From contig NZ_RCVR01000042.1 of NCBI RefSeq assembly GCF_016107305.1, positions 1 through 40,206 on the forward strand: a DNA stretch of 40,206 nucleotides, in the 5' to 3' direction. Below the pieces are notes generated by a model. It searched no databases, was not told where the DNA came from, and saw nothing but the letters and a program-made list of their open reading frames with translations. Below are positions 10,025 to 18,821 of the stretch, in pieces. The position numbers were made by a program, and so were the translations under genes. Each line of letters starts with the position of its first letter. The first letter of the stretch is position 1. This DNA comes from Roseomonas sp. KE2513. GTDB lineage: Bacteria; Pseudomonadota; Alphaproteobacteria; Acetobacterales; Acetobacteraceae.

Positions 10025-10201
10025 CTACCCCTCCCGCAGCACCTGGACCGCGCGGTGCAGGTGCTCCTTCGCCGCCTGGAAGACCTCGGCGTCCCGCGCA
10101 TCCATCGGCCCGTGCCCTTCCTCGAACTCCTCGAGCAGGTCCAGGATGGCCTGCTCCAGCGCCGCGAGGACCGGGTGCTGATCGTCCTCGGCGGAGGGCA
10201 T
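10025..10201 (-). CDS. Small conserved-looking protein of 58 aa between ispG and hisS
   Basis: I do not recognise this gene. It begins [20 protein letters not shown] and ends QVLREG followed by TAG. Its ATG overlaps the ispG stop by one base (TGATG), the same junction used at hisS/prfA and lysC/NMO, which argues for real translation coupled to ispG. The product is acidic at the N-terminus and looks like two amphipathic helices (about 11-28 and 35-56). It has no cysteine, no membrane segment and no signal peptide. It fills the gap between ispG and hisS apart from 38 bases. The coupling and frame are seen directly; the helical prediction is inference. Confidence 0.6.
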   Translation of the reverse strand: MPSAEDDQHPVLAALEQAILDLLEEFEEGHGPMDARDAEVFQAAKEHLHRAVQVLREG

Positions 10202-11361
10202 CACTCGGCCGCCGGCGCCAGCTTGGCGGCTGCCGCCGCGGCCTCGGCGGCCTTGGCCGCCTCCTTCTCCGCCGCGAGCTGCGCCGCCCGCGCTTCCACG
10301 AGAGAGACGATGTGATCCACCATGTCCTCGCTCCGGGTCGTGTGGCTCGTCTTGCCCGCCGAATAGACCATGTGCGTGCCGGCTCCGCCCCCGGTGAGCC
10401 CGATATCGGTCATCAGCGCCTCGCCGGGCCCGTTCACCACGCAGCCGATGATGGAGAGGCTGATCGGCTGCTCAATATGCGCCAGCCGCTCCTCCAGCGC
10501 CTCAACGGTCTTGATCACGTTGAAGCCCTGCCGCGCGCAGGAAGGGCAGGAGATGATCTTCACGCCGCGGTGGCGGATGCCGAGGGACTTGAGGATGTCC
10601 CAGCCCACATGCACCTCCTCCTCCGGTTCCGCGGAGAGAGAGACGCGCAGTGTATCGCCGATGCCGGCCCAGAGAAGGCTGCCGAGGCCGATGGCGGACT
10701 TCACCGTGCCCGTGCGCTTCCCGCCGGCCTCGGTGATGCCGATGTGCAGCGGGTGGTCGCAGGCCTCCGCCAGCTGCTGGTAGGCGGCGACAGCCAGGAA
10801 CACGTCGCTCGCCTTCACGCTGATCTTGAACTCGTGGAAGTCGTTCTGCAGCAGGTGGTCGGCATGCCAGAGGGCGCTTTCCACCAGCGCCTCGGGGTTG
10901 GGCTCCCCATACTTCTCCAGCAGGTGCTTCTCCAGCGAGCCGGCGTTCACGCCGATGCGGATGGAGCAGCCGTGGTCACGAGCGGCGCGTACCACCTCCT
11001 TCACGCGCTCCGGAGATCCGATATTGCCGGGGTTGATCCGAAGGCAGGCTGCGCCGGCCTGGGCAGCCTCGATGGCGCGGCGGTAGTGGAAGTGAATGTC
11101 CGCCACGATCGGGACGTTCACCTCCCGCACGATCTCGGCCAGCGCCGCTGTCGCCTCCTCAGTTGGGCAGGAGACGCGGACGATGTCCACGCCGGCCAGC
11201 TCCGCCCGCCGAATCTGGGCGATGGTGGCCGCCGCGTCCTCGGTCGGCGTGTTCGTCATCGTCTGGACGCTAATCGGTGCGTCGCCGCCCACGGGCACGC
11301 GGCCGACCATGATTTGGCGGGACCGGCGGCGCTCGATCTGCTGGTAAGGGCGATAGGACAT
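10201..11361 (-). CDS. ispG: 4-hydroxy-3-methylbut-2-en-1-yl diphosphate synthase (flavodoxin/ferredoxin), GcpE
   Basis: IspG is the iron-sulfur enzyme that converts methylerythritol cyclodiphosphate to HMBPP in the non-mevalonate isoprenoid pathway. The 386-aa product has the TIM-barrel N-terminal part (VQTMTNTPT at about 32-40, ADIHF at 87-91). The 4Fe-4S ligands are Cys272, Cys275 (CPSC) and Cys307 (GCVVNGPGE), with Glu314 as the fourth ligand. It is the single-chain bacterial form without the plant insert. The last 30 residues are an Ala/Glu/Lys-rich helical tail that is poorly conserved in the family. The ATG is preceded by GAAGAG at good spacing. Its stop overlaps the start of the 58-aa ORF. 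Confidence 0.98.
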   Translation of the reverse strand: MSYRPYQQIERRRSRQIMVGRVPVGGDAPISVQTMTNTPTEDAAATIAQIRRAELAGVDIVRVSCPTEEATAALAEIVREVNVPIVADIHFHYRRAIEAAQAGAACLRINPGNIGSPERVKEVVRAARDHGCSIRIGVNAGSLEKHLLEKYGEPNPEALVESALWHADHLLQNDFHEFKISVKASDVFLAVAAYQQLAEACDHPLHIGITEAGGKRTGTVKSAIGLGSLLWAGIGDTLRVSLSAEPEEEVHVGWDILKSLGIRHRGVKIISCPSCARQGFNVIKTVEALEERLAHIEQPISLSIIGCVVNGPGEALMTDIGLTGGGAGTHMVYSAGKTSHTTRSEDMVDHIVSLVEARAAQLAAEKEAAKAAEAAAAAAKLAPAAE

Positions 11362-11468
11362 GCGCGGGCTCTTCCCCGAAATGCTGCCCCGATATGGCAG
11401 GGCCAGCGGCCCCGGCCAAGGCCCGCGTGCCTGGGCAGGCCCGACCGGACCGGCCCCCAGGGCCGCCC

Positions 11469-12356
11469 CTAGCGCGTGGGCGGGCGGGCGCCCGGGGCGG
11501 CGCGGGGCGGGCGGAGCTGGTCAGGTGCCAGGTCCACGTCTCTGACCAGGCCCACCTTGCCGGAAAGAGCCTGAGTGGCATGCCCGTCGAGCAGCACCTC
11601 CACCGCCTGGGCCTTGCCGGTGGTCAGCACCAAGCCGTCGCGCGGGATGGCGAAGCTCTCGCCGGGGCGCAGCACGCGGTTCAGCACGGTCTGGCCGGAG
11701 CGGGGATCGCGCACCTGCACCCAGGCCTCGTCCGTCGCCCGAAGGCTCACTCGGGAGGTCGCCTCGCCGGGCGCAGCAGGGGCAGCGCCCTGGCTAGCGG
11801 AAGGCGCCGGCACGTTGGGGCGCGGGCCACTCCCCGGGGTTGCCTGGCCGAGGGTAGAGGGCAGGACGGGTGCGGTCTCGGCCGCCGCCTGCCGCGCATC
11901 GCGCGCCGCCTGCTCGGTCCGAGCCGGCAGCGGCGGCACGGCGTCCAACGTCCGCCCCGCCGAGCCGCTCCACGTCCACCAGGCGGCGTAGGTGCCGGCC
12001 AGGATCAGGAGGCCAAGCAGGATCACGGCTCCAGCGGGAAGGCTGCGCTTCGCCGCCTCCTCGGGGAAGACGAGGTCGGTCCGGCCGCGTCCGGCCGTCT
12101 CGCTATCCCGATATCGCCGCGCCAGGTCGGTGGCGTCGAGGCCGAGGGCGGTCGCGTAGGTGCGGATGAAGCCGAGCGCGTAGGCCAAGCCGGGAAGGTC
12201 CCCAGGACGGCCCTCCTCCAGCGCCGCGATGTAGCGACGGTTGATCCGCAGCTCGTCCGCCACCTCGTCGAGCGTCGCGCCGAGGGCGAGGCGCGCGTCG
12301 CGCAGCTCCTCGCCGACGCGCGCCGCCTCGGCCGTCATCATGTCGGGCTTCACCAT
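11469..12356 (-). CDS. RodZ-like helix-turn-helix membrane protein with DUF4115 domain
   Basis: A 295-aa protein with a cytoplasmic N-terminal HTH domain (about 12-83, RodZ/HTH_25 type: [19 protein letters not shown]). One membrane span follows at about 108-129, then a periplasmic Pro/Ala-rich linker and a C-terminal DUF4115 beta domain (about 200-262, [14 protein letters not shown]). RodZ links MreB to the cell-wall elongation machinery, and a role in rod shape is inferred from this architecture. The upstream position before ispG-hisS is common in alphaproteobacteria. The ATG at 12356 was chosen, but two more ATGs follow at codons 6 and 7 and no strong ribosome site separates them. Confidence 0.85.
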   Translation of the reverse strand: MVKPDMMTAEAARVGEELRDARLALGATLDEVADELRINRRYIAALEEGRPGDLPGLAYALGFIRTYATALGLDATDLARRYRDSETAGRGRTDLVFPEEAAKRSLPAGAVILLGLLILAGTYAAWWTWSGSAGRTLDAVPPLPARTEQAARDARQAAAETAPVLPSTLGQATPGSGPRPNVPAPSASQGAAPAAPGEATSRVSLRATDEAWVQVRDPRSGQTVLNRVLRPGESFAIPRDGLVLTTGKAQAVEVLLDGHATQALSGKVGLVRDVDLAPDQLRPPRAAPGARPPTR

Positions 12357-12432
12357 CGGGGTGCTGGAAGGCTCTGCGGAGGGGATGCGGCGGAGGGTAT
12401 CGCGGCGGTCCGGGGCGCGGAAGCCCCGCGCG

Positions 12433-13581
12433 TCAGGCAGCCCGCGCCGCGAGCACGGCGGCCGCCTGGTCCACGAGCTCGGCCAGGATCTCCGCGACCG
12501 GGGCCTCGCGCGTCACCATGCCGACGCTCTGCCCGGCCATGAGGGAGCCGTTCTCCACGTCGCCGTCGATGACGGCGCGGCGCAGCGCGCCCGCCCAGTA
12601 GTGCTCGATGTCGAGCTGCGCTGCGTCCTTGTCGAGCTCGCCGGCCCGATGGCGGCGGATCACCTCCGCCTGGTGCTCCAGGAAGCGCTTCGTGCCCTCG
12701 TTCTGCAAGGCGCGCACGGGAATGACGGGGAAGCGGGCATCGAGCTGCACGGTCGGTAGGGCGTCGCGCGCGTTGCCCCGGATGAAGGCGCGCTTGAAAA
12801 GCGGATGGGCGATGCTCTCGGTCGCGCAGACGAAGCGCGTCCCGATCTGTGCGCCAGCCGCCCCCATTTCGAGATACGAGAGCAGCGCCTCACCGCGACC
12901 GATGCCGCCCGCCACGAAGACCGGCACCTCGGCGGCCATGGCCGGCAGGATCTCCTGCGCGAGCACATTGAGGGAGACAGGGCCGATATGCCCGCCCGCC
13001 TCCGATCCCTCGATCACCAGCGCATCCGCGCCCGAGCGCACGAGCTTCTTCGCGAGCGCCAGGGCCGGCGCGAAGCAGACCACCTTGGCCCCACCGTCCT
13101 TAGCCTTCCGGATGGCGGTCGTCGGCGGAATGCCGCCCGCGAAGACGATATGCCCCACCTTCGCGGCGAGGCAGACATCCACCAGCGCGTCCAGCCGCGG
13201 ATGCATGGTGATGAGGTTCACGCCGAAGGGGTTGCTCGTCAGCGCCTGGGTGGCCGCGATCTCCTCGGCCAGCCGGTCGGGCTCCATCGCCCCGCAGGCG
13301 ATCACCCCGAAGGCGCCGGCATTGGACAGGGCGGCGACGAGGTTGCGCTCGCTGATCCAGGACATAGCGCCACCGAGGATCGCGACGCGGCTGCCGAGGA
13401 ATGCGGCGCCTCGGGCCATCAGCCGTTCCAGCCGCGTGCGGGCCGCCTCGTCCGGCGCCGGGAATGCGGGTGCCGAGGCCGGCGGCACCTCGGGCCTCTC
13501 GGCCGCGGCCTGCGCCGCCGCGCCGCCGAAGCCGGCGCCGCCCTGGGAGGCCGGGATGTCGGTGAGGTCCAGCGCAGGCAT
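12433..13581 (-). CDS. Nitronate monooxygenase family FMN oxidoreductase
   Basis: A 382-aa TIM-barrel flavoprotein of the nitronate monooxygenase / 2-nitropropane dioxygenase family. Features are AILGGAMSW near 68, GFGVIACGAM-like sequence near 92, the GSEAGGHIG loop with its conserved histidine, and the FMN phosphate-binding segment VAGGIGRGEA followed by GAQIGTRF. Members oxidise toxic alkyl nitronates, though some have other substrates, so the reaction is only inferred. The first 54 residues are an Ala/Pro-rich extension. A second ATG at residue 55 would remove it, but translation from residue 1 is supported by the TGATG overlap with the lysC stop. This implies co-translation with aspartokinase, a pairing with no obvious metabolic reason. 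Confidence 0.9.
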   Translation of the reverse strand: MPALDLTDIPASQGGAGFGGAAAQAAAERPEVPPASAPAFPAPDEAARTRLERLMARGAAFLGSRVAILGGAMSWISERNLVAALSNAGAFGVIACGAMEPDRLAEEIAATQALTSNPFGVNLITMHPRLDALVDVCLAAKVGHIVFAGGIPPTTAIRKAKDGGAKVVCFAPALALAKKLVRSGADALVIEGSEAGGHIGPVSLNVLAQEILPAMAAEVPVFVAGGIGRGEALLSYLEMGAAGAQIGTRFVCATESIAHPLFKRAFIRGNARDALPTVQLDARFPVIPVRALQNEGTKRFLEHQAEVIRRHRAGELDKDAAQLDIEHYWAGALRRAVIDGDVENGSLMAGQSVGMVTREAPVAEILAELVDQAAAVLAARAA

Positions 13582-14798
13582 CAGGGCGCATCCAGCCCGT
13601 AGGCAGTGTGCAGCGCGCGCACCGCGAGCTCGGTGTACTCGCCGCCCACCAGCACGCTCGTCTTGATCTCGCTGGTGGAGATGACCTGGATGTTGATGCC
13701 CTTGGCCGCCAGCGTCTTGAACATGGTGGCGGCGACGCCAGCATGGCTGCGCATGCCGATGCCGACGACGGAGATCTTCGTCACCTCCGGGTCCGCCACG
13801 ATCTCGGAGAAGCCGATCTCCGGCCGCGCGCCCTCCAGCACCTCCCGCGCGCGCGGCAGGTCGGCCTTGCCAACCGTGAAGGTCATGTCCGTCGTGCCGT
13901 CCGTGCCCAGGTTTTGCACGATCATGTCCACGTTCACGTTGGCATCGGCCAGCGGGCCGAAGACAGTCGCCGCGATGCCCGGCTTGTCCGGTACCCGGCG
14001 CAGCGTCACCTTCGCCTCGTCGCGGGAATAGGCGACACCCGTCACCAGCGGCTGTTCCACGATCTCGTCCTCGTCCACCACCAGGCTGCCAGGCTTGTCC
14101 TCGAAGGAAGACAGGACCTGCACCCTCACCTTCTGCTTCATCGCTAGCTCGACCGACCGCGTCTGCAGCACCTTGGCGCCGACGGAGGCGAGTTCCAGCA
14201 TCTCCTCATAGGCCACGTGCGTGAGCTTCCTCGCACGCGGCACGATCCGCGGGTCGGTCGTGTAGATGCCGTCCACGTCGGTATAGATGTCGCAGCGATC
14301 CGCCCGCACCGCCGCGGCCACGGCGACCGCCGAAAGGTCCGAGCCGCCGCGGCCAAGGGTCGTGATGCGGTTCCGCGGGCCGATGCCCTGGAAGCCCGCG
14401 ATCACCGGCACCTGACCCTGCCCCATCCGCTCGACCAGCAGCGCGCCGTCGATCTCCTCCACCCGGGCCTTGCCGTGGGCGCCGTCGGTGCGGATCGCGA
14501 CCTGCCATCCCTGCCAGGAGCGGGCATCCACCCCCAGCGTCTGCAGCGCGATCGCCAGCAGGCCGGTCGTCACCTGCTCGCCCGTCGCGACGACCGTGTC
14601 ATATTCCCGCGCGTCGTGCAGCGGCGAGAGGTCCTGGCACCACTTCACGAGCTGGTTCGTCACGCCGGACATGGCGGAGACCACCACGGCAACCTCGTTG
14701 CCCGCCTCCACCTCGCGCTTCACGCGGGCGGCGACGTTGCGGATGCGGTCGAGGTCGGCGACGGAGGTGCCGCCGAACTTCATCACGATACGGGCCAT
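13581..14798 (-). CDS. lysC: Aspartate kinase
   Basis: Aspartokinase phosphorylates L-aspartate, the first step toward lysine, threonine, methionine and diaminopimelate. The 405-aa product has the signature KFGGTSV at 7-13, the kinase-domain segments TTLGRGGSDLSA (147-158) and TDVDGIYTTDPR (173-184), and two C-terminal ACT domains (about 262-400), where feedback inhibitors bind. The start is the ATG giving MARIVMKFGG. The frame is open 46 codons further upstream but is unlike the family there. It is divergent from ubiG and its stop overlaps the nitronate monooxygenase start. Confidence 0.97.
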   Translation of the reverse strand: MARIVMKFGGTSVADLDRIRNVAARVKREVEAGNEVAVVVSAMSGVTNQLVKWCQDLSPLHDAREYDTVVATGEQVTTGLLAIALQTLGVDARSWQGWQVAIRTDGAHGKARVEEIDGALLVERMGQGQVPVIAGFQGIGPRNRITTLGRGGSDLSAVAVAAAVRADRCDIYTDVDGIYTTDPRIVPRARKLTHVAYEEMLELASVGAKVLQTRSVELAMKQKVRVQVLSSFEDKPGSLVVDEDEIVEQPLVTGVAYSRDEAKVTLRRVPDKPGIAATVFGPLADANVNVDMIVQNLGTDGTTDMTFTVGKADLPRAREVLEGARPEIGFSEIVADPEVTKISVVGIGMRSHAGVAATMFKTLAAKGINIQVISTSEIKTSVLVGGEYTELAVRALHTAYGLDAP

Positions 14799-14917
14799 CA
14801 GGGGATCGGGAGCTGCCGGGTAGGGGTTGCCCGGGTTGCGTCCCGGCGCGGGGCGGCACAGATACCGGCCCAGGCCCGGGGGAGCAACCTCGGTAACGAC
14901 TTCGGGGGCAGCGGGTG

Positions 14918-15643
14918 ATGCAGGGCTCGGTCGCAAGGATGGAGGGCGGCACCGTCCTCGCCGGGGAGGTCGCCAAGTTCGACGGCCTGGCCGCGGACTG
15001 GTGGAACCCGCGCGGCCCCATGGCGCCGCTGCACGCCATGAACCCGCTCCGCACCCGCTGGATCGCCGAGCGCCTGGGCCGCCCGCCCGAGGACCTAGGC
15101 GGCCTCACCCTCCTGGACGTCGGCTGCGGCGCCGGGCTCGCGGCCGAGGCCCTGGCACGGCGTGGCGCCCGTGTCACCGGCCTCGATATGGCGGCCGAGG
15201 CCCTGGAGGCCGCCCGCTTCCACGCGGCGGCCGAAGGGCTCCGCATCACCTACCGCCACGGCCGCCCCGAGGACCTGGCCGAGACATTCGAGGCGGTAAC
15301 GGCGCTTGAGGTGATCGAGCACGTGGCCGACCGCGACGCCTTCCTCGCCTCCCTCGCCCGCTCGGTCCGGCCTGGGGGGATGGTCTTCGTCTCCACCCTC
15401 AACCGCACGGCCCGTAGCTTCATCATGGCAAAGCTGGGCGCGGAATACTTGCTGCGCATGCTGCCGGTCGGCACCCACGACTGGCGGATGTTCGTCACGC
15501 CCGCCGAACTCGGCGCGGGCCTCCGCCGCGCAGGGCTGCGCGTGACGGATGTGGCCGGGATGGTGCCGGAGCCGCTGACCGGCGGCTGGCGGCAGAGCCG
15601 GGACACGGCCGTGAACTACATCATGGCCGCCCGGAAGGACTGA
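14918..15643 (+). CDS. ubiG: Bifunctional 3-demethylubiquinol 3-O-methyltransferase / 2-polyprenyl-6-hydroxyphenol methylase UbiG
   Basis: UbiG performs both O-methylations of ubiquinone synthesis using S-adenosylmethionine. The product has the UbiG N-terminal signature FDGLAADWWNPRGPMAPLH and the SAM motif LLDVGCGAGLAAE. Further UbiG-typical parts are ALEVIEHVAD and, near the C-terminus, GTHDWRMFVTP. Length is about 241 aa. The start is not settled: a GTG at 14915, an ATG at 14918 and an ATG at 14939 (MEGGTVLAGE) are all possible. I use 14918. Divergent from lysC and convergent with the DUF1178 gene. Confidence 0.95.
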   Translation: MQGSVARMEGGTVLAGEVAKFDGLAADWWNPRGPMAPLHAMNPLRTRWIAERLGRPPEDLGGLTLLDVGCGAGLAAEALARRGARVTGLDMAAEALEAARFHAAAEGLRITYRHGRPEDLAETFEAVTALEVIEHVADRDAFLASLARSVRPGGMVFVSTLNRTARSFIMAKLGAEYLLRMLPVGTHDWRMFVTPAELGAGLRRAGLRVTDVAGMVPEPLTGGWRQSRDTAVNYIMAARKD

Positions 15644-15680
15644 ACCCGGGGGGGCGGAATTCGCAGGCTTGGGGCGCCCC

Positions 15681-16148
15681 CTAGCCGTCCGCCCGAGGCA
15701 CCCAGGGAATCTGGCCGACGTCGATTCCCTCCTCGGCCAGCGCCTCCGCCTCGTCGGCGGTGGCCTCGCCATAGATGCCGCGCCGCTCGCTCTCGCCCCG
15801 ATGCATCCGGCGCGCCTCCTCGGCGAAGTCGCGGCCGACATGGTCGCAGTTCTTCTCCACCTCAGCCCGCATCCGCTGCAGGAGGGACAGAAGCTGCGCG
15901 GGCATTGGCCCCGCCGTGGTCATCGCGGGGGGGGCCGGAGTGGCGGCCGGCGGCGGCGGCTCGGCCGGGCCAGGGTCGGGACGGGCCTTGCCGATAGCAG
16001 GTGCCATCAGGTCGCGCCTCACCTTCGTGTCCCCACAGATCGGACAATCGACGAAGCCGGCCGCAGCCCCCTTCTCGAAGGCCGCACTGTCCTTGAACCA
16101 CCCGTCGAAGCCGTGGTCCTGGCTGCAGCGAAGTTGGTAGTGGATCAT
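15681..16148 (-). CDS. DUF1178 family protein
   Basis: A 155-aa protein whose N-terminus (MIHYQLRCSQDHGFDGWF) and CPICGD motif at 35-40 match the DUF1178 family, which probably binds zinc through these cysteines. A Pro/Ala-rich linker (about 57-78) separates this from a conserved C-terminal part (KNCDHVGRDFAEEARRMHRGE, about 99-119, then GIYGEAT). Function is unknown. The family is usually encoded near grxC, comF and a nitrilase-like hydrolase. Here the hydrolase gene is absent and an 88-base gap with two hairpins stands between grxC and this gene. A perfect GGGGCGCCCC palindrome directly follows the stop codon. Confidence 0.9.
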   Translation of the reverse strand: MIHYQLRCSQDHGFDGWFKDSAAFEKGAAAGFVDCPICGDTKVRRDLMAPAIGKARPDPGPAEPPPPAATPAPPAMTTAGPMPAQLLSLLQRMRAEVEKNCDHVGRDFAEEARRMHRGESERRGIYGEATADEAEALAEEGIDVGQIPWVPRADG

Positions 16149-16171
16149 GCCTGTTCTTGAAAACTTCCAAC

Positions 16172-16225
16172 CCGGTCAGAACGACCGGTCCCGCCCATTC
16201 TGGCACCCGGGCGTTCCGAGTGCCA
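16172..16225 (-). repeat. Two tandem hairpins between grxC and the DUF1178 gene
   Basis: Two inverted repeats lie in the 88-base gap: TGGCAC/GTGCCA (16201-16225, 13-base loop) and CCGGTC/GACCGG (16172-16188, 5-base loop). Read on the minus strand they come one after the other, just before the DUF1178 start. They could attenuate or process the comF-grxC-DUF1178 transcript. No strong T-run follows, so no firm function is claimed. Confidence 0.35.
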
Positions 16226-16236
16226 GCGATTGCGCG

Positions 16237-16494
16237 TCAGGCCGCCAGCAGCGCGTCCAGCTTTCCGGCCCGGTCCAGCGCCGCCAAGTCGTCGGAGCCC
16301 CCGATCGCCTGCCCGTCGATGAAGATCTGCGGCACGGTGGACCGACCGCCCGAGCGCTCGATCGCTGCCTTGCGGGCCGCCGAGCCTGTCGGCGCGTCCA
16401 GCTCCTCGAAGGCGGCGCCCTTCCGGGTCAGCAACGCCTTCGCGCGCTCGCAATAGGGGCAGAAGGGGATGGTGTAGATCTCGATGCGTGCCAT
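16237..16494 (-). CDS. grxC: Glutaredoxin 3
   Basis: An 85-aa glutaredoxin that reduces disulfides with glutathione. It has the dithiol active site CPYC at 12-15 in IPFCPYCERAK, the cis-proline segment STVPQIFIDG and the glutathione-binding GGSDDL. The start is the ATG giving MARIEIYT, with GACGGGA just upstream. The frame is open further upstream inside comF but is unlike the family there. It follows comF by 46 bases in the same direction, a common alphaproteobacterial pairing. Confidence 0.96.
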   Translation of the reverse strand: MARIEIYTIPFCPYCERAKALLTRKGAAFEELDAPTGSAARKAAIERSGGRSTVPQIFIDGQAIGGSDDLAALDRAGKLDALLAA

Positions 16495-16540
16495 TCCCGT
16501 CATTTCGGCGAGCGGGCGCATCTGTTCAAGGCGGCCTTCT

Positions 16541-17317
16541 TCAATGGCCCGGCACGGCGCTCCGCGGGTCGGCCACCCGCGCCACCGCCAGAACCTCGAC
16601 GCGCGCGGCACCCGCGGCCAGCAGCGCCTCGGCGCAGGCACCGGCCGTGGCCCCGCTGGTCAGCACGTCGTCCACCAGCAGCACCCGCCGCCCGGCGAGT
16701 TGCGGCGCGATACGCGGGCGGCTCCGCACCGCGCCCGCCAGCACGGCGCGCCGGCGCTCCGCCCCGAGCGGCCCAAGTGAGGGCGTGGAGCGCACCCGCT
16801 CCAGCGCGTCCGGCAGCACCCGCCGCCCCGCCAGCCGCCCGAGCCGCAGTGCGAGCAGCGCCGCCTGGTTGTAGCGCCGGGTGAAGAGCCGCCGGCGATG
16901 CAGCGGCACCGGGACGAGCACCTCCGCCTCCTCCAGCAGCGCGGCGCCTGCCGCCGCCATCCAGCGGGCCAGCGGCCGGGCCAGTTCCGTGCGGTCCCCG
17001 TGCTTCAGCGGCAGGATGAGCCGCGTCACGGCTTCGTTGTAGAGGAAGGCTGCGCGCGCCCGCTCGAAGGCCGGCGGGCGGGCGATGCAGGCGGGGCAGA
17101 GCTCGTCCTCCCCCTGCCCCTCATGTTCGAAGGGCAGGCCGCAATTGTAGCAAAGCGGCGCGACGATCGTGTGCAGCCCCGCGAAGCACCCGCCGCAAAG
17201 TGTGCCCTGGTCAAGCACCGGCTGGTCACAGGCGAGGCAGTGTGGCGGCAGAAGGGCGTCGAGCAACCCCTGTCCGCCCCGGCGCGCAAGCCGACCCAGG
17301 CCCATCGCCAACGCCAT
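16541..17317 (-). CDS. comF: ComF family protein (phosphoribosyltransferase-like)
   Basis: A 258-aa ComF homologue. An N-terminal double zinc-finger carries CLAC at 27-30, CGGC at 41-44, CYNC at 56-59 and CPAC at 74-77. A phosphoribosyltransferase-type domain follows, with the PRPP loop VLLVDDVLTSGAT at 212-224. ComF and its relative GntX are linked to DNA uptake in some species, and the precise role here is unknown. The start is the ATG giving MALAMGLG, with a strong GGAAGGGG ribosome site upstream. Divergent from the methyltransferase gene. Confidence 0.92.
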   Translation of the reverse strand: MALAMGLGRLARRGGQGLLDALLPPHCLACDQPVLDQGTLCGGCFAGLHTIVAPLCYNCGLPFEHEGQGEDELCPACIARPPAFERARAAFLYNEAVTRLILPLKHGDRTELARPLARWMAAAGAALLEEAEVLVPVPLHRRRLFTRRYNQAALLALRLGRLAGRRVLPDALERVRSTPSLGPLGAERRRAVLAGAVRSRPRIAPQLAGRRVLLVDDVLTSGATAGACAEALLAAGAARVEVLAVARVADPRSAVPGH

Positions 17318-17413
17318 CTCCCGCCCCTTCCGGCCAATCCGGTCCTGATTAGCAACAAGGCGCGGGCACGGGCACCCCTGGCGGCGCGAACCCGCGCGCG
17401 ACATATGCGGGCG

Positions 17414-18298
17414 ATGAGCGACTCCCACCTCATCTTCGACCGCCGCCTGGTCCGGCTCCGCCGGGAACGCGCGGCCGGCACCCAGCACGCGGTCGCCCCG
17501 GTGCTGGAAGCGGCGGCCGAGCGCCTGCTGGACCGGCTGGATGACACGACCCGGCGCTTCGAGCGCGCACTCGAGATCGGGGGCCGCGGTCTGGTCGCCC
17601 CGCGCCTGCGGGAACGCGGGATCGCCTCGGTCGTCTCGATGGATCTATCCCTGCGCCAGGCGGCCGGCGCGGGCGGGCTGGCCGTCGCGGGGGACGAGGA
17701 ATGGCTGCCCTTCGCCGCCGGCTCCTTCGACCTGGTGGTTGCCAACCTGTCCCTGCACTGGGTCAACGACCTTCCGGGCGCCCTTGCGCAGATCCGGCGG
17801 GCGATGGCGCCGGACGGCCTCTTCCTTGCCTCCCTCCCCGCCCTGGGCACGCTGCAGAACCTGCGCGAGGCGCTCACGGGGGCGGAGGCCTCGCTCCGCG
17901 CCGGTGCCTCGCCCCGCGTCTCGCCCTTCCCCGAGCTGCGCGACGGCGCCGGGCTACTCCAGCGTGCGGGCTTTGCCCTGCCAGTCGCGGATGTGGAGGA
18001 CCTCGCCCTCGCCTACCGAAATCCGCTCACCCTGCTGCGCGACCTTCAGGCCGCCGGGGAGACGAGCGCCCTGCGAGCCCGCGACAACCGGATTCCGCCG
18101 CGTGACCTCTTCCCGGCGGCCCTGTCGAACCTGCCGCAGGGTCCGGAAGGGACGCCGGTGACGCTGCGCCTGCTCACCCTGACCGGCTGGAGCCCAGGCC
18201 CCGACCAGCCGCGCCCGGCCCGCCGCGGCAGCGCCGACGCGCGGCTGGCCGACGCCCTCGGCACGAAGGAACAGGGGACGGGAGAAGCGCCGGGCTGA
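17414..18298 (+). CDS. SAM-dependent methyltransferase, BioC/NDUFAF5-like
   Basis: A 294-aa class I methyltransferase. The N-terminus IFDRRLVRLRRERAA matches the [10 protein letters not shown] motif of the NDUFAF5/BioC-like group. The SAM-binding region is ALEIGGRG and the acceptor-side motif is FDLVVANLSLHWVNDLPGAL. In eukaryotes NDUFAF5 hydroxylates a complex I subunit, and the bacterial substrate is unknown. The C-terminus ends with the VTLRLLTLTGW strand and a short disordered tail. The start could be the ATG at 17405 or 17414; the second is used. Divergent from comF with 96 bases between them and convergent with bcsD. Confidence 0.88.
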   Translation: MSDSHLIFDRRLVRLRRERAAGTQHAVAPVLEAAAERLLDRLDDTTRRFERALEIGGRGLVAPRLRERGIASVVSMDLSLRQAAGAGGLAVAGDEEWLPFAAGSFDLVVANLSLHWVNDLPGALAQIRRAMAPDGLFLASLPALGTLQNLREALTGAEASLRAGASPRVSPFPELRDGAGLLQRAGFALPVADVEDLALAYRNPLTLLRDLQAAGETSALRARDNRIPPRDLFPAALSNLPQGPEGTPVTLRLLTLTGWSPGPDQPRPARRGSADARLADALGTKEQGTGEAPG

Positions 18299-18370
18299 GT
18301 CGGTCCTCCGCAGGCGTGGCCCGTTCCGAGCCCGCGGCGGCCATCCTTCTCGTCGCCACGAAACCAGGCT

Positions 18371-18808
18371 TCAGGCGCCGTAGCGAAGCGTCGCGGAGCC
18401 TTCCCCGCTGGTGACGACATGGGGCTGCACTTCCGGCTCGGCGCCCGGCTGACCGGAGATCCAGCCGGCATGGAGGCCTTCGAGCACCGGCACGATCCAT
18501 CCGCCTGCCGCATCGGCTCTTGTCGGCAGCATCGGCAATTGCTCGTGCGTGAGCACGAGGGCCGGCCCGTTCGAATCGAGTGAGATGGAGACGACGCCCC
18601 AGCGCGGCTCGGCCAGCCGCTCGTTCATCTGCGCCTCCAGGCCGGAAAGCGTCTCCTCCGGCGGGATCGGCCAGAGGGCGGCGATCTGCGTCCCGATAGC
18701 GCGAAGCAGCACCGCGCGCTCCTCGGGCTGCATATGCGCCTCCAGCGTGTCCAGCAGGGCGCGCGCAAAGACACCCCAGCTGGGGCCATTCTCGGAGGGG
18801 GCGGTCAT
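18371..18808 (-). CDS. bcsD: Cellulose synthase subunit D
   Basis: The 145-aa product aligns from memory with Komagataeibacter BcsD almost without gaps. Shared features are WGVVSISLD (WGYVKLDL there), then HEQLP and the strongly conserved GGWIVPVLEGLHAGWISGQPGA (GTWLAPVLEGLYGRWITSQPGA there). BcsD forms a periplasmic octameric ring that guides four glucan chains and is tied to crystalline cellulose export. The ATG at 18808 lies 13 bases after the bcsC stop with GTGAGG upstream, and gives the best match to the known N-terminus. A longer frame with ATG at 18847 overlaps bcsC and is less likely. It is the last gene of the cellulose operon; no bglxA-type beta-glucosidase follows. Confidence 0.93.
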   Translation of the reverse strand: MTAPSENGPSWGVFARALLDTLEAHMQPEERAVLLRAIGTQIAALWPIPPEETLSGLEAQMNERLAEPRWGVVSISLDSNGPALVLTHEQLPMLPTRADAAGGWIVPVLEGLHAGWISGQPGAEPEVQPHVVTSGEGSATLRYGA

Positions 18809-18821
18809 CGGGCGCGGCGCC

